A DNA stretch of 38,723 bases from contig NZ_PIZU01000022.1 in assembly GCF_002838065.1 (NCBI RefSeq), positions 1 through 38,723 on the forward strand, given 5' to 3'. The notes below the pieces were generated by a model. That model was not told the origin of the DNA and did no database searches. It worked only from the letters and a program-made list of their open reading frames with translations. The DNA is from Mycobacterium hubeiense (GTDB taxonomy: Bacteria; Actinomycetota; Actinomycetes; Mycobacteriales; Mycobacteriaceae). The position numbers and the translations under genes were made by a program. This document shows positions 1 to 8,051 of the stretch, piece after piece (position 1 is the first letter of the stretch; every line of letters begins with the position of its first letter).

Positions 1-30
1 AAAACGAGGTGTGCACCAAACCCGGGATGC

Positions 31-60
31 TTCAGAATCCGCCGGTAGACCGGATAGGTT
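31..60 (+). promoter_or_regulatory. Candidate leaderless promoter of the ppx gene
   Basis: A TAGGTT box (55-60, fits TANNNT) ends seven bases before the GTG start at 68, with a weak TTCAGA -35-like box (31-36) 18 bases upstream. Transcription would start at or next to the start codon, a leaderless arrangement common in mycobacteria. The call rests on motif spacing only. Confidence 0.35.
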
Positions 61-67
61 GTGATAC

Positions 68-1045
68 GTGCGATTGGGCGTGCTCGACGTGGGCAGCAAT
101 ACCGTTCACCTCCTCGTGGTGGACGCGCGCCGCGGTGGCCATCCGACGCCGATGAGCTCCACCAAGGCGTCGCTGCGGCTCGCCGAGGCCATCGACAGCT
201 CCGGCAAGCTGACCCGCAAGGGTGCCGACAAGTTGATCGACACCATTGACGAGTTCGCCAAGATCGCCGCCAGCTCCGGCTGCGCCGAGCTGATGGCGTT
301 TGCCACCTCCGCCGTCCGCGATGCCAAGAACTCCGAGGACGTGCTCGCCCGGGTGCTCGCCGAGACGGGCGTGTCGCTGCAGGTGCTCAGTGGCGTCGAC
401 GAGTCGCGGCTGACGTTCCTGGCGGTGCGCCGGTGGTACGGCTGGAGCGCCGGCCGGATCATCAACATCGACATCGGTGGGGGTTCGCTGGAACTGTCCA
501 ACGGCGTCGACGAGGAGCCCGAGGTGGCGTTGTCGCTGCCGTTCGGCGCCGGCCGGCTGACCAGGGAATGGCTGCCCGACGACCCACCGGGCCGCCGGCG
601 GGTCGACATGCTGCGCGACTGGCTGGCCACCGAGCTGGCCGACGCCGCCGCCACCATGCTCAAGGCGGGCAGCCCCGACCTCGCGGTGGCAACGTCGAAG
701 ACCTTCCGGTCGCTGGCCCGCCTCACCGGCGCCGCCCCGTCGGCGGCCGGGCCGCGGGTAAAGCGGACACTCACCGCCACCGGTCTTAGGCAGGTCATAG
801 CTTTCATATCTAGGATGACGGCGGCTGACCGCGCCGAATTGGAAGGGGTGAGTGCCGAGCGAGCGCCACAGATCGTGGCAGGCGCGTTGGTAGCCGAGGC
901 GAGTATGCGAGCGCTGTCGATCGAATCCGTCGACATCTGCCCCTGGGCGTTGCGGGAGGGGCTGATTCTGCGGAAACTCGACAGCGAAGCTGACGGAACC
1001 GCCCTGGTGGAGACGTCCGTGCGGGATGCTGGACGTGAGAATTAG
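68..1045 (+). CDS. ppx1: Exopolyphosphatase (Ppx/GppA family)
   Basis: A 325-residue Ppx/GppA phosphatase of the actin-like ATPase fold, matching the Rv0496 (Ppx1) type of short mycobacterial polyphosphatase in length and position. The N-terminal phosphate-1 motif LDVGSNTVHLLVVD is at residues 6-19 and the second phosphate-binding motif IDIGGGSLELS at about 134-144. Family members hydrolyse terminal phosphates of inorganic polyphosphate and some act on (p)ppGpp; which substrate is used here cannot be read from the sequence. The GTG start is preferred because LGVLDVGSNT must lie at the N-terminus in this family and a TAGGTT box lies just upstream. It is followed after 22 bases by the next plus-strand gene, probably in one transcript. 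Confidence 0.93.
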   Translation: MRLGVLDVGSNTVHLLVVDARRGGHPTPMSSTKASLRLAEAIDSSGKLTRKGADKLIDTIDEFAKIAASSGCAELMAFATSAVRDAKNSEDVLARVLAETGVSLQVLSGVDESRLTFLAVRRWYGWSAGRIINIDIGGGSLELSNGVDEEPEVALSLPFGAGRLTREWLPDDPPGRRRVDMLRDWLATELADAAATMLKAGSPDLAVATSKTFRSLARLTGAAPSAAGPRVKRTLTATGLRQVIAFISRMTAADRAELEGVSAERAPQIVAGALVAEASMRALSIESVDICPWALREGLILRKLDSEADGTALVETSVRDAGREN

Positions 1046-1067
1046 CTCGGCCTAAAGGCAACAGACA

Positions 1068-2024
1068 ATGACAGGACCAGAAGACAGCCACAGCGGCACC
1101 CGGCCGATCTCGGTCGCCGAGTTGCTGGCAAAGAATGGGACCATCGGCGCCCCGCCAGTCGGCGGCCGGCGCCGGCGGCGTCGTGGCAACTCCGACGCCG
1201 TGACCGTCGCGGAGCTCACTGGCGAGATCCCGATCGTTGCTGAGGACGAGGACGAAGCCGACACCGAGAGTCATCGCGTCTCCGAACACACCGACGTCAT
1301 CGGCCCCCTGCCGAAGAACGGCGCAGCCGCACCCGAAGCCGAAGCGGAAGCCGATTACGAGGCGCATCTCGAGGCCCGCGACGTCGAACCCGAGCCGGTG
1401 GAATTCGAGCCACGGCCGCATCGCCCGCATTACGCCCATGCGCTGCGACGCCATCGGCCCAGCGGCAGCGGCGCCGAACAGATGAGCCCCGATCCCGTCA
1501 TCGACGACGACGATGACCTGCTCGACTCCACGGTGGACCTGGCCGAGCCGCCCGAGATCGACTACGAGGACGACGACGCCGTCGACGTCGAGGAGTCCGG
1601 GACCGAGCAGAAGCGGTCCTACCTGAAGTCCACGCTCGGCCCGTTGTTCGGCGGCCAGACCGTCGCCGACGACATCGCGCGCCGTGGTCCGTCGTCAAGC
1701 ATCGACGACACCGACCTCGAAGACTTCGAGGACGAGGCCGAGGTGGCTCCGCCGTCGACGAAATCGGCGCTGGTCCAGGGCGCTGTGATCGTCGGGCAGT
1801 GCATTCTCGCGGTGGCCTTCGGCGCCGGGCTGTTCATCGCGTTCGACCAACTGTGGAAGTGGAACAACATCGTCGCGCTCGTGCTGTCCGTATTGGTCAT
1901 CCTCGGCCTGGTGGTCGGCGTGCGGGTGGTCCGCAAGACCGAGGACATCGGCAGCACTTTGATCGCGGTGGCGGTCGGGGCCCTGGTGACATTGGGGCCG
2001 CTGGCGCTGCTGCAATCGGGGTAG
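1068..2024 (+). CDS. Acidic membrane protein with C-terminal transmembrane segments (Rv0497 type)
   Basis: A 318-residue protein with a long hydrophilic N-terminal part (about residues 1-225) rich in Asp and Glu, including a basic patch RRRRRR near residue 35 and acid runs near 145-170. The C-terminal quarter has three hydrophobic segments (about 232-252, 260-280, 293-314). Length and position match the conserved mycobacterial membrane protein Rv0497, whose function is not established to my knowledge. The low-complexity acidic domain would face the cytoplasm if the N-terminus stays inside (inference). It lies between ppx1 and a sugar-isomerase-like gene with short gaps, so co-transcription is likely. 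Confidence 0.8.
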   Translation: MTGPEDSHSGTRPISVAELLAKNGTIGAPPVGGRRRRRRGNSDAVTVAELTGEIPIVAEDEDEADTESHRVSEHTDVIGPLPKNGAAAPEAEAEADYEAHLEARDVEPEPVEFEPRPHRPHYAHALRRHRPSGSGAEQMSPDPVIDDDDDLLDSTVDLAEPPEIDYEDDDAVDVEESGTEQKRSYLKSTLGPLFGGQTVADDIARRGPSSSIDDTDLEDFEDEAEVAPPSTKSALVQGAVIVGQCILAVAFGAGLFIAFDQLWKWNNIVALVLSVLVILGLVVGVRVVRKTEDIGSTLIAVAVGALVTLGPLALLQSG

Positions 2025-2034
2025 CCCCAACAAC

Positions 2035-2880
2035 GTGCGCCCTGCCATCAAGGTCGGTCTGTCGACGGCCTCGGTCTATCCACTGAGGACCGAGGCCGCC
2101 TTCGAGTACGCGGCACGGCTGGGGTATGACGGCGTCGAGCTGATGGTGTGGGCCGAATCGGTCAGCCAGGACATCAAAGCCGTCGCCAAGCTCTCCGACA
2201 AGTACGACGTGCCGGTGCTGTCGGTGCATGCGCCGTGCCTGCTGATCTCGCAGCGGGTGTGGGGCGCCAACCCGATCCCGAAGTTGGAGCGCAGCGTGCG
2301 CGCCGCCGAACAGCTGGGCGCGCAGACTGTCGTGGTGCATCCGCCGTTTCGTTGGCAGCGCCGCTACGCCGAGGGGTTCTCCGAGCAGGTGGCCGAGCTC
2401 GAGGCGTCCAGCGACGTGATGATTGCCGTGGAGAACATGTTTCCGTTTCGGGCGGACCGCTTCTTCGGCGCCGGGCAGACGTCGATCGAGCGGATGCGCA
2501 AGCGCGGCGGCAGGCCCGGACCGGGCATCTCGGCGTTCGCGCCGTCATACGACCCGCTGGACGGCAATCACGCCCACTACACGCTGGATCTGTCGCACAC
2601 CGCGACGGCCGGGACCGATGCGATCGACATGGCCCAGCGGATGGGTGACGGGCTGGTGCATCTGCACCTGTGCGACGGCAGCGGCGCATCGACCGACGAG
2701 CATCTGGTGCCCGGCCGCGGCACCCAGCCGACCGTCGAGGTCTGCGAAATGCTGGCCGCCAGTAACTTCGCCGGCCACGTGATCCTCGAGATCACCACCT
2801 CGGCGGCGCGCACCGCCGCCGAACGCGAAGCGCTGCTGACCGAATCGCTGCAGTTTGCCCGTGCGCACCTGCTGCGCTGA
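2035..2880 (+). CDS. Sugar phosphate isomerase/epimerase-like TIM-barrel protein (AP endonuclease 2 superfamily)
   Basis: A 281-residue protein of the xylose isomerase-like TIM-barrel superfamily, matching Rv0498 in position and length. Typical signatures are VGLSTASVYP at the N-terminus (strand 1), GYDGVELMVW (strand 2, metal ligand Glu), VVVHPPF with its metal-ligand His, IAVENMFPF, LDLSHTATAG and HLHLCDG, the usual His/Glu/Asp metal-site positions. The substrate is unknown; members include sugar isomerases, endonuclease IV and hydroxypyruvate isomerases. The GTG start lies 10 bases after the preceding stop codon, and the barrel begins at once. Confidence 0.82.
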   Translation: MRPAIKVGLSTASVYPLRTEAAFEYAARLGYDGVELMVWAESVSQDIKAVAKLSDKYDVPVLSVHAPCLLISQRVWGANPIPKLERSVRAAEQLGAQTVVVHPPFRWQRRYAEGFSEQVAELEASSDVMIAVENMFPFRADRFFGAGQTSIERMRKRGGRPGPGISAFAPSYDPLDGNHAHYTLDLSHTATAGTDAIDMAQRMGDGLVHLHLCDGSGASTDEHLVPGRGTQPTVEVCEMLAASNFAGHVILEITTSAARTAAEREALLTESLQFARAHLLR

Positions 2881-2897
2881 GAACCCGAAGGACATCC

Positions 2898-3704
2898 ATG
2901 GGATCAACCTTGTTCACCGACGCGATGGAACTCACCCCGGCGGGCGACGGCGTGTATGACGGTGAGCTGAACGAGCATTGGACCATCGGGCCGAAGGTGC
3001 ATGGCGGGGCGATGCTGGCGCTGTGCGCCAACGCCGCCAGGACCGAACACGGCGACGGAGCCCAGCCGATCGCCGTGTCCGCCAACTACTTATGGGCTCC
3101 TGACCCCGGGCCGATGCAACTCGTCACGACGCTGCGCAAGCGCGGCCGCCGCGTCAGCCTCGTCGACGTCGAACTCAACCAGGGTGAGCGCACCGCCGTG
3201 CGGGCCTCGGTGACGTTGGGCGAGCCCGAACACCATGTGCCGCCGCTGTTGTCGCACAACCCCGTCGTGCCGTTGATGACGCCCGAGCCGCCGGCGGGTC
3301 TCGAACCGATCGGCCCCGGCCATCCGATGGCCGACATCGTGCACCTGGCCCACGGATGCGACATCCGCCCCGCCCTGGACACCCACGGGCCGCGCTCCGA
3401 CGGCGGGCCGCCGGTCATCGAAATGTGGGTGCGGCCCAAAGACGCCTCGCCCGACGTGCTGTTCGCGCTGCTGTGCGGCGACGTGCCGGCGCCGGTGACG
3501 TTCGCGGTCAACCGCCGCGGCTGGGCCCCGACGGTGCAGCTCACCGCCTATCTGCGGGGCCTGCCCGCCGACGGCTGGCTGCGCGTCATCTGCACCACGG
3601 TGCAGATCGGGCAGGACTGGTTCGACGAGGACCACATCGTCGTCGACTGCGAAGGACGCATCATCGTGCAGACGCGGCAGCTGGCGATGGTGCCCACGCA
3701 ATAG
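2898..3704 (+). CDS. Acyl-CoA thioesterase family protein (double hotdog)
   Basis: A 268-residue protein resembling TesB-like acyl-CoA thioesterases, with two hotdog-fold halves. The first half carries EHWTIGPKVHGGAMLAL (about residues 25-41), typical of the hotdog helix. The second half (about 165-265) repeats the fold with a WVRPKD strand and a conserved-looking YLRGLPADGWLRV segment. It probably hydrolyses an acyl-CoA thioester in the cytoplasm; chain length cannot be inferred. A good ribosome binding site (GAAGGA) precedes the ATG. Position matches Rv0499. Confidence 0.78.
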   Translation: MGSTLFTDAMELTPAGDGVYDGELNEHWTIGPKVHGGAMLALCANAARTEHGDGAQPIAVSANYLWAPDPGPMQLVTTLRKRGRRVSLVDVELNQGERTAVRASVTLGEPEHHVPPLLSHNPVVPLMTPEPPAGLEPIGPGHPMADIVHLAHGCDIRPALDTHGPRSDGGPPVIEMWVRPKDASPDVLFALLCGDVPAPVTFAVNRRGWAPTVQLTAYLRGLPADGWLRVICTTVQIGQDWFDEDHIVVDCEGRIIVQTRQLAMVPTQ

Positions 3705-3710
3705 CGTGCG

Positions 3711-4595
3711 ATGCTTTCCCGCATGGCCAGAATCGCGATCATCGGCGGCGGAAGTATGGGCGAGGCACTGCTGTCCGGGCTCTTGCGGGCCGGGCGGCAG
3801 GTCAAGGATCTGGTGGTGGCCGAGAAGTCCCCAGATCGCGCGAAGTACCTCTCCGAAACCTATTCGGTGCTGGTGACTTCGGTGCCCGACGCTGTCGACA
3901 CCGCCACCTACGTCGTGGTCGCGGTGAAACCCGCCGACGTGGAAAGCGTGGTATCCGAGATCGCCGAGGCCGCCGCGCACGCCGAAACCGGTATGGCAGA
4001 ACAGGTTTTCGTCACCATCGCCGCCGGGGTGAGTACCGCCTATTACGAAGCCAAGCTGCCGGCGGGCGCACCCGTCATCCGGGCGATGCCCAACGCACCC
4101 GTCGTCGTCGGTGGCGGTGTCAGCGCACTGGCCCCGGGCCGATTCGCCACCGCCGAGCAACTCAAAGAGGTGTCGGCGATCTTCGACGCGGTCGGCGGGG
4201 TGCTGACGGTGCCCGAATCGCAGCTCGACGCCGTCACCGCCGTGTCGGGGTCGGGCCCCGCGTACTTTTTCTTGATGGTCGAGGCGTTGGTGGATGCCGG
4301 CGTCTCGGCGGGTCTGTCCCGCGCGGTGGCCACCGATCTCGTCGTGCAAACCATGGCCGGCTCGGCGGCGATGCTGCTCGAGCGTCTCGACCAGGCGCAG
4401 GCCGAGGGCGACGCCGCGATGGGCACCGCGCTGGACACCACCCCTGCGCAATTGCGCGCCACAGTTACCTCGCCCGGCGGTACCACCGCTGCTGGTCTGC
4501 GTGAACTCGAACGGGGCGGTTTGCGGGCAGCGGTCGCCAGTGCCGTGGAAGCCGCAAAAACCCGCTCTGAGCAGTTAGGAATTACATCAGAGTAG
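3711..4595 (+). CDS. proC: Pyrroline-5-carboxylate reductase
   Basis: Catalyses the last step of proline synthesis, NAD(P)H-dependent reduction of 1-pyrroline-5-carboxylate. The Rossmann motif IAIIGGGSMGEALLSGLL starts at residue 8; the C-terminal family signatures VTAVSGSGPAYFFLMVEAL and the TVTSPGGTTAAGL loop are intact. The 294-residue length matches the family. An in-frame ATG at 3723, four codons downstream, would also place the Rossmann strand at the N-terminus, so the exact start is uncertain. Synteny with Rv0500 supports the call. Confidence 0.95.
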   Translation: MLSRMARIAIIGGGSMGEALLSGLLRAGRQVKDLVVAEKSPDRAKYLSETYSVLVTSVPDAVDTATYVVVAVKPADVESVVSEIAEAAAHAETGMAEQVFVTIAAGVSTAYYEAKLPAGAPVIRAMPNAPVVVGGGVSALAPGRFATAEQLKEVSAIFDAVGGVLTVPESQLDAVTAVSGSGPAYFFLMVEALVDAGVSAGLSRAVATDLVVQTMAGSAAMLLERLDQAQAEGDAAMGTALDTTPAQLRATVTSPGGTTAAGLRELERGGLRAAVASAVEAAKTRSEQLGITSE

Positions 4596-4734
4596 TTCAA
4601 CAATTTCTTACGGATTAGCCCACACCCGTCGCAGTAACCCCACCTGCCACGCTATTCTCCCTGTTGTATGCGCGGGTTGGCGCCAGCGGTGGGGAAGCCG
4701 CTGGAACTGCCCGTGCCTGATTGATTGGGTTGCG

Positions 4735-4992
4735 ATGACGTCTATGAACGGGCCATCGGCGCGGGATTCGGCTGGCGGTAAGCATGCGCGTGACACCGGG
4801 CCGGCCGAGCCGCCACGAGCTCAATTTCTTACCGTCGCCGAAGTGGCCAGCTTGATGCGGGTCAGCAAGATGACGGTGTACCGGTTGGTGCACAACGGCG
4901 AGCTGCCCGCGGTGCGGGTCGGCCGCTCATTCCGGGTGCACGCCAAGGCGGTCCACGATCTGCTGGAGACTTCGTACTTCGATGCCGGCTGA
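4735..4992 (+). CDS. Excisionase/MerR-like helix-turn-helix DNA-binding protein (Rv0500A type)
   Basis: An 85-residue protein with a hydrophilic N-terminal 30 residues and an excisionase-family winged HTH. The core FLTVAEVASLMRVSKMTVYRLV (about residues 33-54) is followed by the wing NGELPAVRVGRSFRV. Such domains occur in phage excisionases and in BldC-type actinobacterial regulators; here it is chromosomal and lies between proC and the bS22 gene as in M. tuberculosis. A TATTCT box at 4653-4658 in the 139-base upstream gap could be its -10, without a clear -35. Its target is unknown. Confidence 0.85.
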   Translation: MTSMNGPSARDSAGGKHARDTGPAEPPRAQFLTVAEVASLMRVSKMTVYRLVHNGELPAVRVGRSFRVHAKAVHDLLETSYFDAG

Positions 4993-5085
4993 TGCCGTAG
5001 GCGTTTTCCGGTTACGCAGGCCGCCCAGGTAAGGTGTGCGGGTTCAGTCATACGGTCTGTTAGGTAAGCGGAGACACCGGGGTTT

Positions 5086-5187
5086 ATGGGTTCAGTCATC
5101 AAGAAGCGGCGTAAGCGCATGTCGAAGAAGAAGCACCGCAAGCTGCTTCGACGTACCCGGGTGCAGCGCAGAAAACTTGGCAAGTAG
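5086..5187 (+). CDS. Small ribosomal subunit protein bS22 (33 residues)
   Basis: A 33-residue, extremely basic protein: starts [17 protein letters not shown] and ends RVQRRKLGK, with about half of its residues Lys or Arg. This is the actinobacterial AURKAIP1/COX24-domain peptide (Rv0500B) that was recognised in mycobacterial 70S cryo-EM structures as bS22, bound near the decoding centre of the 30S subunit. Translation from the ATG at 5086 to TAG at 5185-5187 was done by hand. An 11-base direct repeat GGTTCAGTCAT occurs at 5041 and again within codons 2-5 (5089). The ribosome binding site is poor (GGAG about 13 bases upstream). Confidence 0.9.
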
Positions 5188-5238
5188 CTCCCAGCAGCTC
5201 GGCAGGTAGTTGTGCGCCACGGCCGTTAGGCTTGCCCA

Positions 5239-6324
5239 ATGGATTCTGGGGGCCACAATGGAGCAGACACCACCGACACCGTGCATTACCCGAAGGTGGT
5301 GCTGGTCACCGGTGCGTGCCGTTTTCTCGGCGGTTATCTGACCGCACGGCTGGCGCAGAACCCGTTGATCAACCACGTGATCGCCGTCGACGCGATCGCG
5401 CCCAGCAAGGATCTGCTGCGCCGGATGGGCCGCGCCGAGTTCGTGCGCGCCGACATCCGTAACCCGTTCATCGCCAAGGTGATCCGCAACGGCGACGTCG
5501 ACACCGTGGTGCACGCCGCCGCGGCGTCCTATCAACCACGCTCCGGTGGGCGCGCAACGCTCAAGGAGCTCAACGTGATGGGCGCCATCCAGCTGTTCGC
5601 GGCCTGCCAGAAAGCCCCGTCGGTCAAGCGCGTCATTCTCAAGTCCACCTCCGAGGTGTATGGCTCCAGCTCGCACGACCCGGTGGTCTTCACGGAGGAC
5701 ACCAGCGCGCTTCGACCGCCGGGGGAGGGCTTCGCCCGCGACAGCATCGACATCGAGGGCTACGCGCGCGGTCTGGGCCGGCGTCGGCCCGACATCGCGG
5801 TCACTATCCTGCGGCTGGCCAACATGATCGGCCCCGCCATGGACACCGCGCTGTCGCGGTACCTGGCCGGCCCCGTGGTGCCGACGGTCGTCGGCCGGGA
5901 TCCCCGCCTGCAGCTCCTGCACGAACAAGACGCCCTGGGGGCGCTCGAGCGCGCGACGATGGCCGGCAAGGCGGGCACGTTCAACATCGGTGCGTCGGGC
6001 ATCATCATGATGTCGCAAGCCATTCGGCGATCCGGTCGCATCCCGCTGCCGGTGCCGCGATCCGCGCTGTGGGCGGTGGATTCGCTGAGGCGCGCAACCC
6101 GCTACACTGAACTGGATCGTGAGCAGCTCGACTACTTGAGCTACGGCCGGGTCATGGACACCACGCGAATGCGCAACGACCTAGGTTATAGCCCCAAGTG
6201 GACGACCGTGGAGGCATTCGACGATTACGTCCGCGGCCGTGGATTGACTCCGATCGTCGACCCGCGATGGGTACGCTCAATGGAGAGTCGCGCCGTGGCG
6301 GTGGCGCAACGTTGGGGGCGTTGA
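5239..6324 (+). CDS. galE2: NAD-dependent epimerase/dehydratase-like protein (atypical extended SDR, Rv0501/GalE2 type)
   Basis: A 361-residue extended short-chain dehydrogenase/reductase-like protein. The nucleotide-binding loop is TGACRFLGGYL (residues 24-34), where the middle Gly of GxxGxxG is Arg28. The ADIRNPF Asp, the VVHAAAASY strand and KSTSEVYG (135-142) follow the SDR pattern. The usual YxxxK catalytic pair is not evident: the expected tyrosine is Tyr175 in GYARGL, with Leu at +4. The family symbol galE2 comes from M. tuberculosis annotation; UDP-galactose epimerase activity should not be assumed. An ATG at 5239 gives a 20-residue polar leader before the Rossmann strand. It is followed after 36 bases by an acyltransferase gene. 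Confidence 0.82.
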   Translation: MDSGGHNGADTTDTVHYPKVVLVTGACRFLGGYLTARLAQNPLINHVIAVDAIAPSKDLLRRMGRAEFVRADIRNPFIAKVIRNGDVDTVVHAAAASYQPRSGGRATLKELNVMGAIQLFAACQKAPSVKRVILKSTSEVYGSSSHDPVVFTEDTSALRPPGEGFARDSIDIEGYARGLGRRRPDIAVTILRLANMIGPAMDTALSRYLAGPVVPTVVGRDPRLQLLHEQDALGALERATMAGKAGTFNIGASGIIMMSQAIRRSGRIPLPVPRSALWAVDSLRRATRYTELDREQLDYLSYGRVMDTTRMRNDLGYSPKWTTVEAFDDYVRGRGLTPIVDPRWVRSMESRAVAVAQRWGR

Positions 6325-6360
6325 TCATGACTCTATTCCGGGGCGGGAGAAGGTAACGAC

Positions 6361-7422
6361 GTGGCGGGCGAATCTAAGGCGAAAGTGATTCCGCTACACG
6401 GCAATTCGGGCCGAACATCGGCTCAGCGGCGGGCTGCCCAGCGCGCCGACGGGCGCCGGCATCCGTCGTTGCTGTCCGACCCGGGCAGCCGCGCGACGGC
6501 CGAGCAGATCGCGGCGGTGGTACACGAGATCGACCAGCGCCGTAGCGCTGCGGGCGCACCGCCGGAGCAAGAGGCACCCAACGAACTCGCCAAGAAGATC
6601 GCCGCTGTCGGTGAGTTCATCCGCAAACGGATGACCGGCGATTACACCGTCGACGAGTTCGGGTTCGACCCGCACCTCAACAACGCAATCTTCTTGCCTT
6701 TGCTGCGGACGTTGTTCAACAACTGGTTCCGCGTCGATGTCAGCGGTATCGAGAACCTGCCCGAGACCGGCGCGGCACTGGTCGTCGCAAACCATGCCGG
6801 CGTCCTGCCGTTCGACGGGCTGATGGCGTCGGTGGCCGTGCACGACAACCACCCGACGCACCGGGATCTGCGGCTGCTGGCCGCCGACATGGTCTTCGAC
6901 CTGCCGATGTTCGGGCAGGCCGCGCGCAAGGCCGGCCACACCATGGCCTGCACCGTCGACGCGCACCGGCTGCTGGCCGCCGGCGAGCTCACCGCCGTCT
7001 TCCCGGAGGGCTACAAGGGCCTCGGCAAGCACTTCAAGGACCGCTACAAGCTGCAGCGCTTCGGTCGCGGCGGATTCGTCTCCGCGGCGCTGCGGGCCAA
7101 GGCGCCCATCGTGCCGTGCTCGATCGTCGGCTCCGAGGAGATCTATCCGATGATCGCCGACGTCAAGCTGCTGGCCCGGCTGCTGGGGCTGCCGTACTTC
7201 CCGATCACGCCGCTGTTCCCGCTGGCGGGCCCGCTGGGTGTGGTGCCGCTGCCGTCGAAATGGCACATCTCGTTCGGCGAGCCGATCTCGACGGCCGATT
7301 ACGACGAGTCGGCCGCCGACGACCCGATGGTCACCTTCGAGCTGACCGACCAGGTCCGCGAGACCATTCAGCAGACGCTGTATCAGCTGCTGGCCAACCG
7401 CCGGAACATGTTCTTCGGCTGA
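6361..7422 (+). CDS. PlsC-type lysophospholipid acyltransferase family protein (Rv0502 type)
   Basis: A 353-residue protein with a polar, basic N-terminal extension (about 100 residues) and a glycerolipid acyltransferase domain. Motif I is NHAGVLPFD (H-x4-D, about residues 140-148) and the acceptor-binding motif III is FPEGYKGLGK (about 218-227), a variant of the usual FPEGTR. No strong transmembrane segment is visible, so it probably acts at the inner face of the membrane as a peripheral enzyme (inference). The GTG start is preceded by a good GGAGAAGG ribosome binding site. In M. tuberculosis cmaA2 follows on the other strand; here hadD follows directly. Confidence 0.85.
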   Translation: MAGESKAKVIPLHGNSGRTSAQRRAAQRADGRRHPSLLSDPGSRATAEQIAAVVHEIDQRRSAAGAPPEQEAPNELAKKIAAVGEFIRKRMTGDYTVDEFGFDPHLNNAIFLPLLRTLFNNWFRVDVSGIENLPETGAALVVANHAGVLPFDGLMASVAVHDNHPTHRDLRLLAADMVFDLPMFGQAARKAGHTMACTVDAHRLLAAGELTAVFPEGYKGLGKHFKDRYKLQRFGRGGFVSAALRAKAPIVPCSIVGSEEIYPMIADVKLLARLLGLPYFPITPLFPLAGPLGVVPLPSKWHISFGEPISTADYDESAADDPMVTFELTDQVRETIQQTLYQLLANRRNMFFG

Positions 7423-7445
7423 CGCCCCTACCGCTCGCCGGGAAA

Positions 7446-7985
7446 CTAGTCGGCCTTGGCGCTTTGCTTGGCAATCATGGCCGCGATGGCTTCATCGCGA
7501 CGGGCCTTGATCTGCGCCGCCACCTCGTCGGCCTCGCCGGAGTCCTTGGCCTCGCCGAGCACCGTGACGATGCTCGTCAGCACCGGCTTGCCGTCGGCGT
7601 CGGTGACCTCACCGCGCAACTCGCAGACCACGGTGCCGTGCGACTCGATCACCGAATCCAGATAGGAATCGAAGAACAGCTTGTCCCCGGCCAGAATTGG
7701 CCGATAGAACTTCAGCTTCTGATCGCGGTGCAGCACCCGCTCCATGTTGATCGGCACATCGAAGTGATTGAAGATCTCCAACTGCACGCGCCGCCCGGCC
7801 ACCGCGACGAACGTCAGCGAGGCGATCAGCTCGTCGTAGCCGCACTCCTTGGCGGCGTCCTCGCTGTAGTGAGCTGGGTGCTCGTCCTTGACCGCCTTGG
7901 CAAACTCGCGGATCTTCTCCCGGCCGACCTCGAAATAGTCCGGGTACCGGTAGTGAGTTCCGATGATGTCCTTGGCGATGCTCAT
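7446..7985 (-). CDS. hadD: FAS-II (3R)-hydroxyacyl-ACP dehydratase subunit HadD
   Basis: A 179-residue single-hotdog MaoC-N domain protein close in pattern to HadA: the N-terminus HYRYPDYFEVGREKIREFA, EIFNHFDVPINMERVLHRDQ, then LKFYRPILAGDKLFFD and DSVIESHGT. The position matches Rv0504c; its M. smegmatis counterpart was described as HadD, needed for alpha- and epoxy-mycolate synthesis. The catalytic hydratase motif (D-x4-H) is not evident (HPAHYSED instead), as expected for a HadA-like substrate-binding subunit. The last 30 residues are a charged, Ala-rich helix. It is followed on the plus side after 23 bases by the acyltransferase end (convergent). Confidence 0.88.
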   Translation of the reverse strand: MSIAKDIIGTHYRYPDYFEVGREKIREFAKAVKDEHPAHYSEDAAKECGYDELIASLTFVAVAGRRVQLEIFNHFDVPINMERVLHRDQKLKFYRPILAGDKLFFDSYLDSVIESHGTVVCELRGEVTDADGKPVLTSIVTVLGEAKDSGEADEVAAQIKARRDEAIAAMIAKQSAKAD

Positions 7986-8051
7986 GCCTGGGTTGGCTCC
8001 CCGCTCGTGATCTCCCTGCTGGTCTGGCTGCGCGAGCCTATCAACGGCCGC

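Noticed and set aside
3090..4451. A 453-codon minus-strand frame opposite the thioesterase and proC
   Set aside because: His/Arg/Gly-rich composition and complete overlap with two recognised genes mark it as a shadow.
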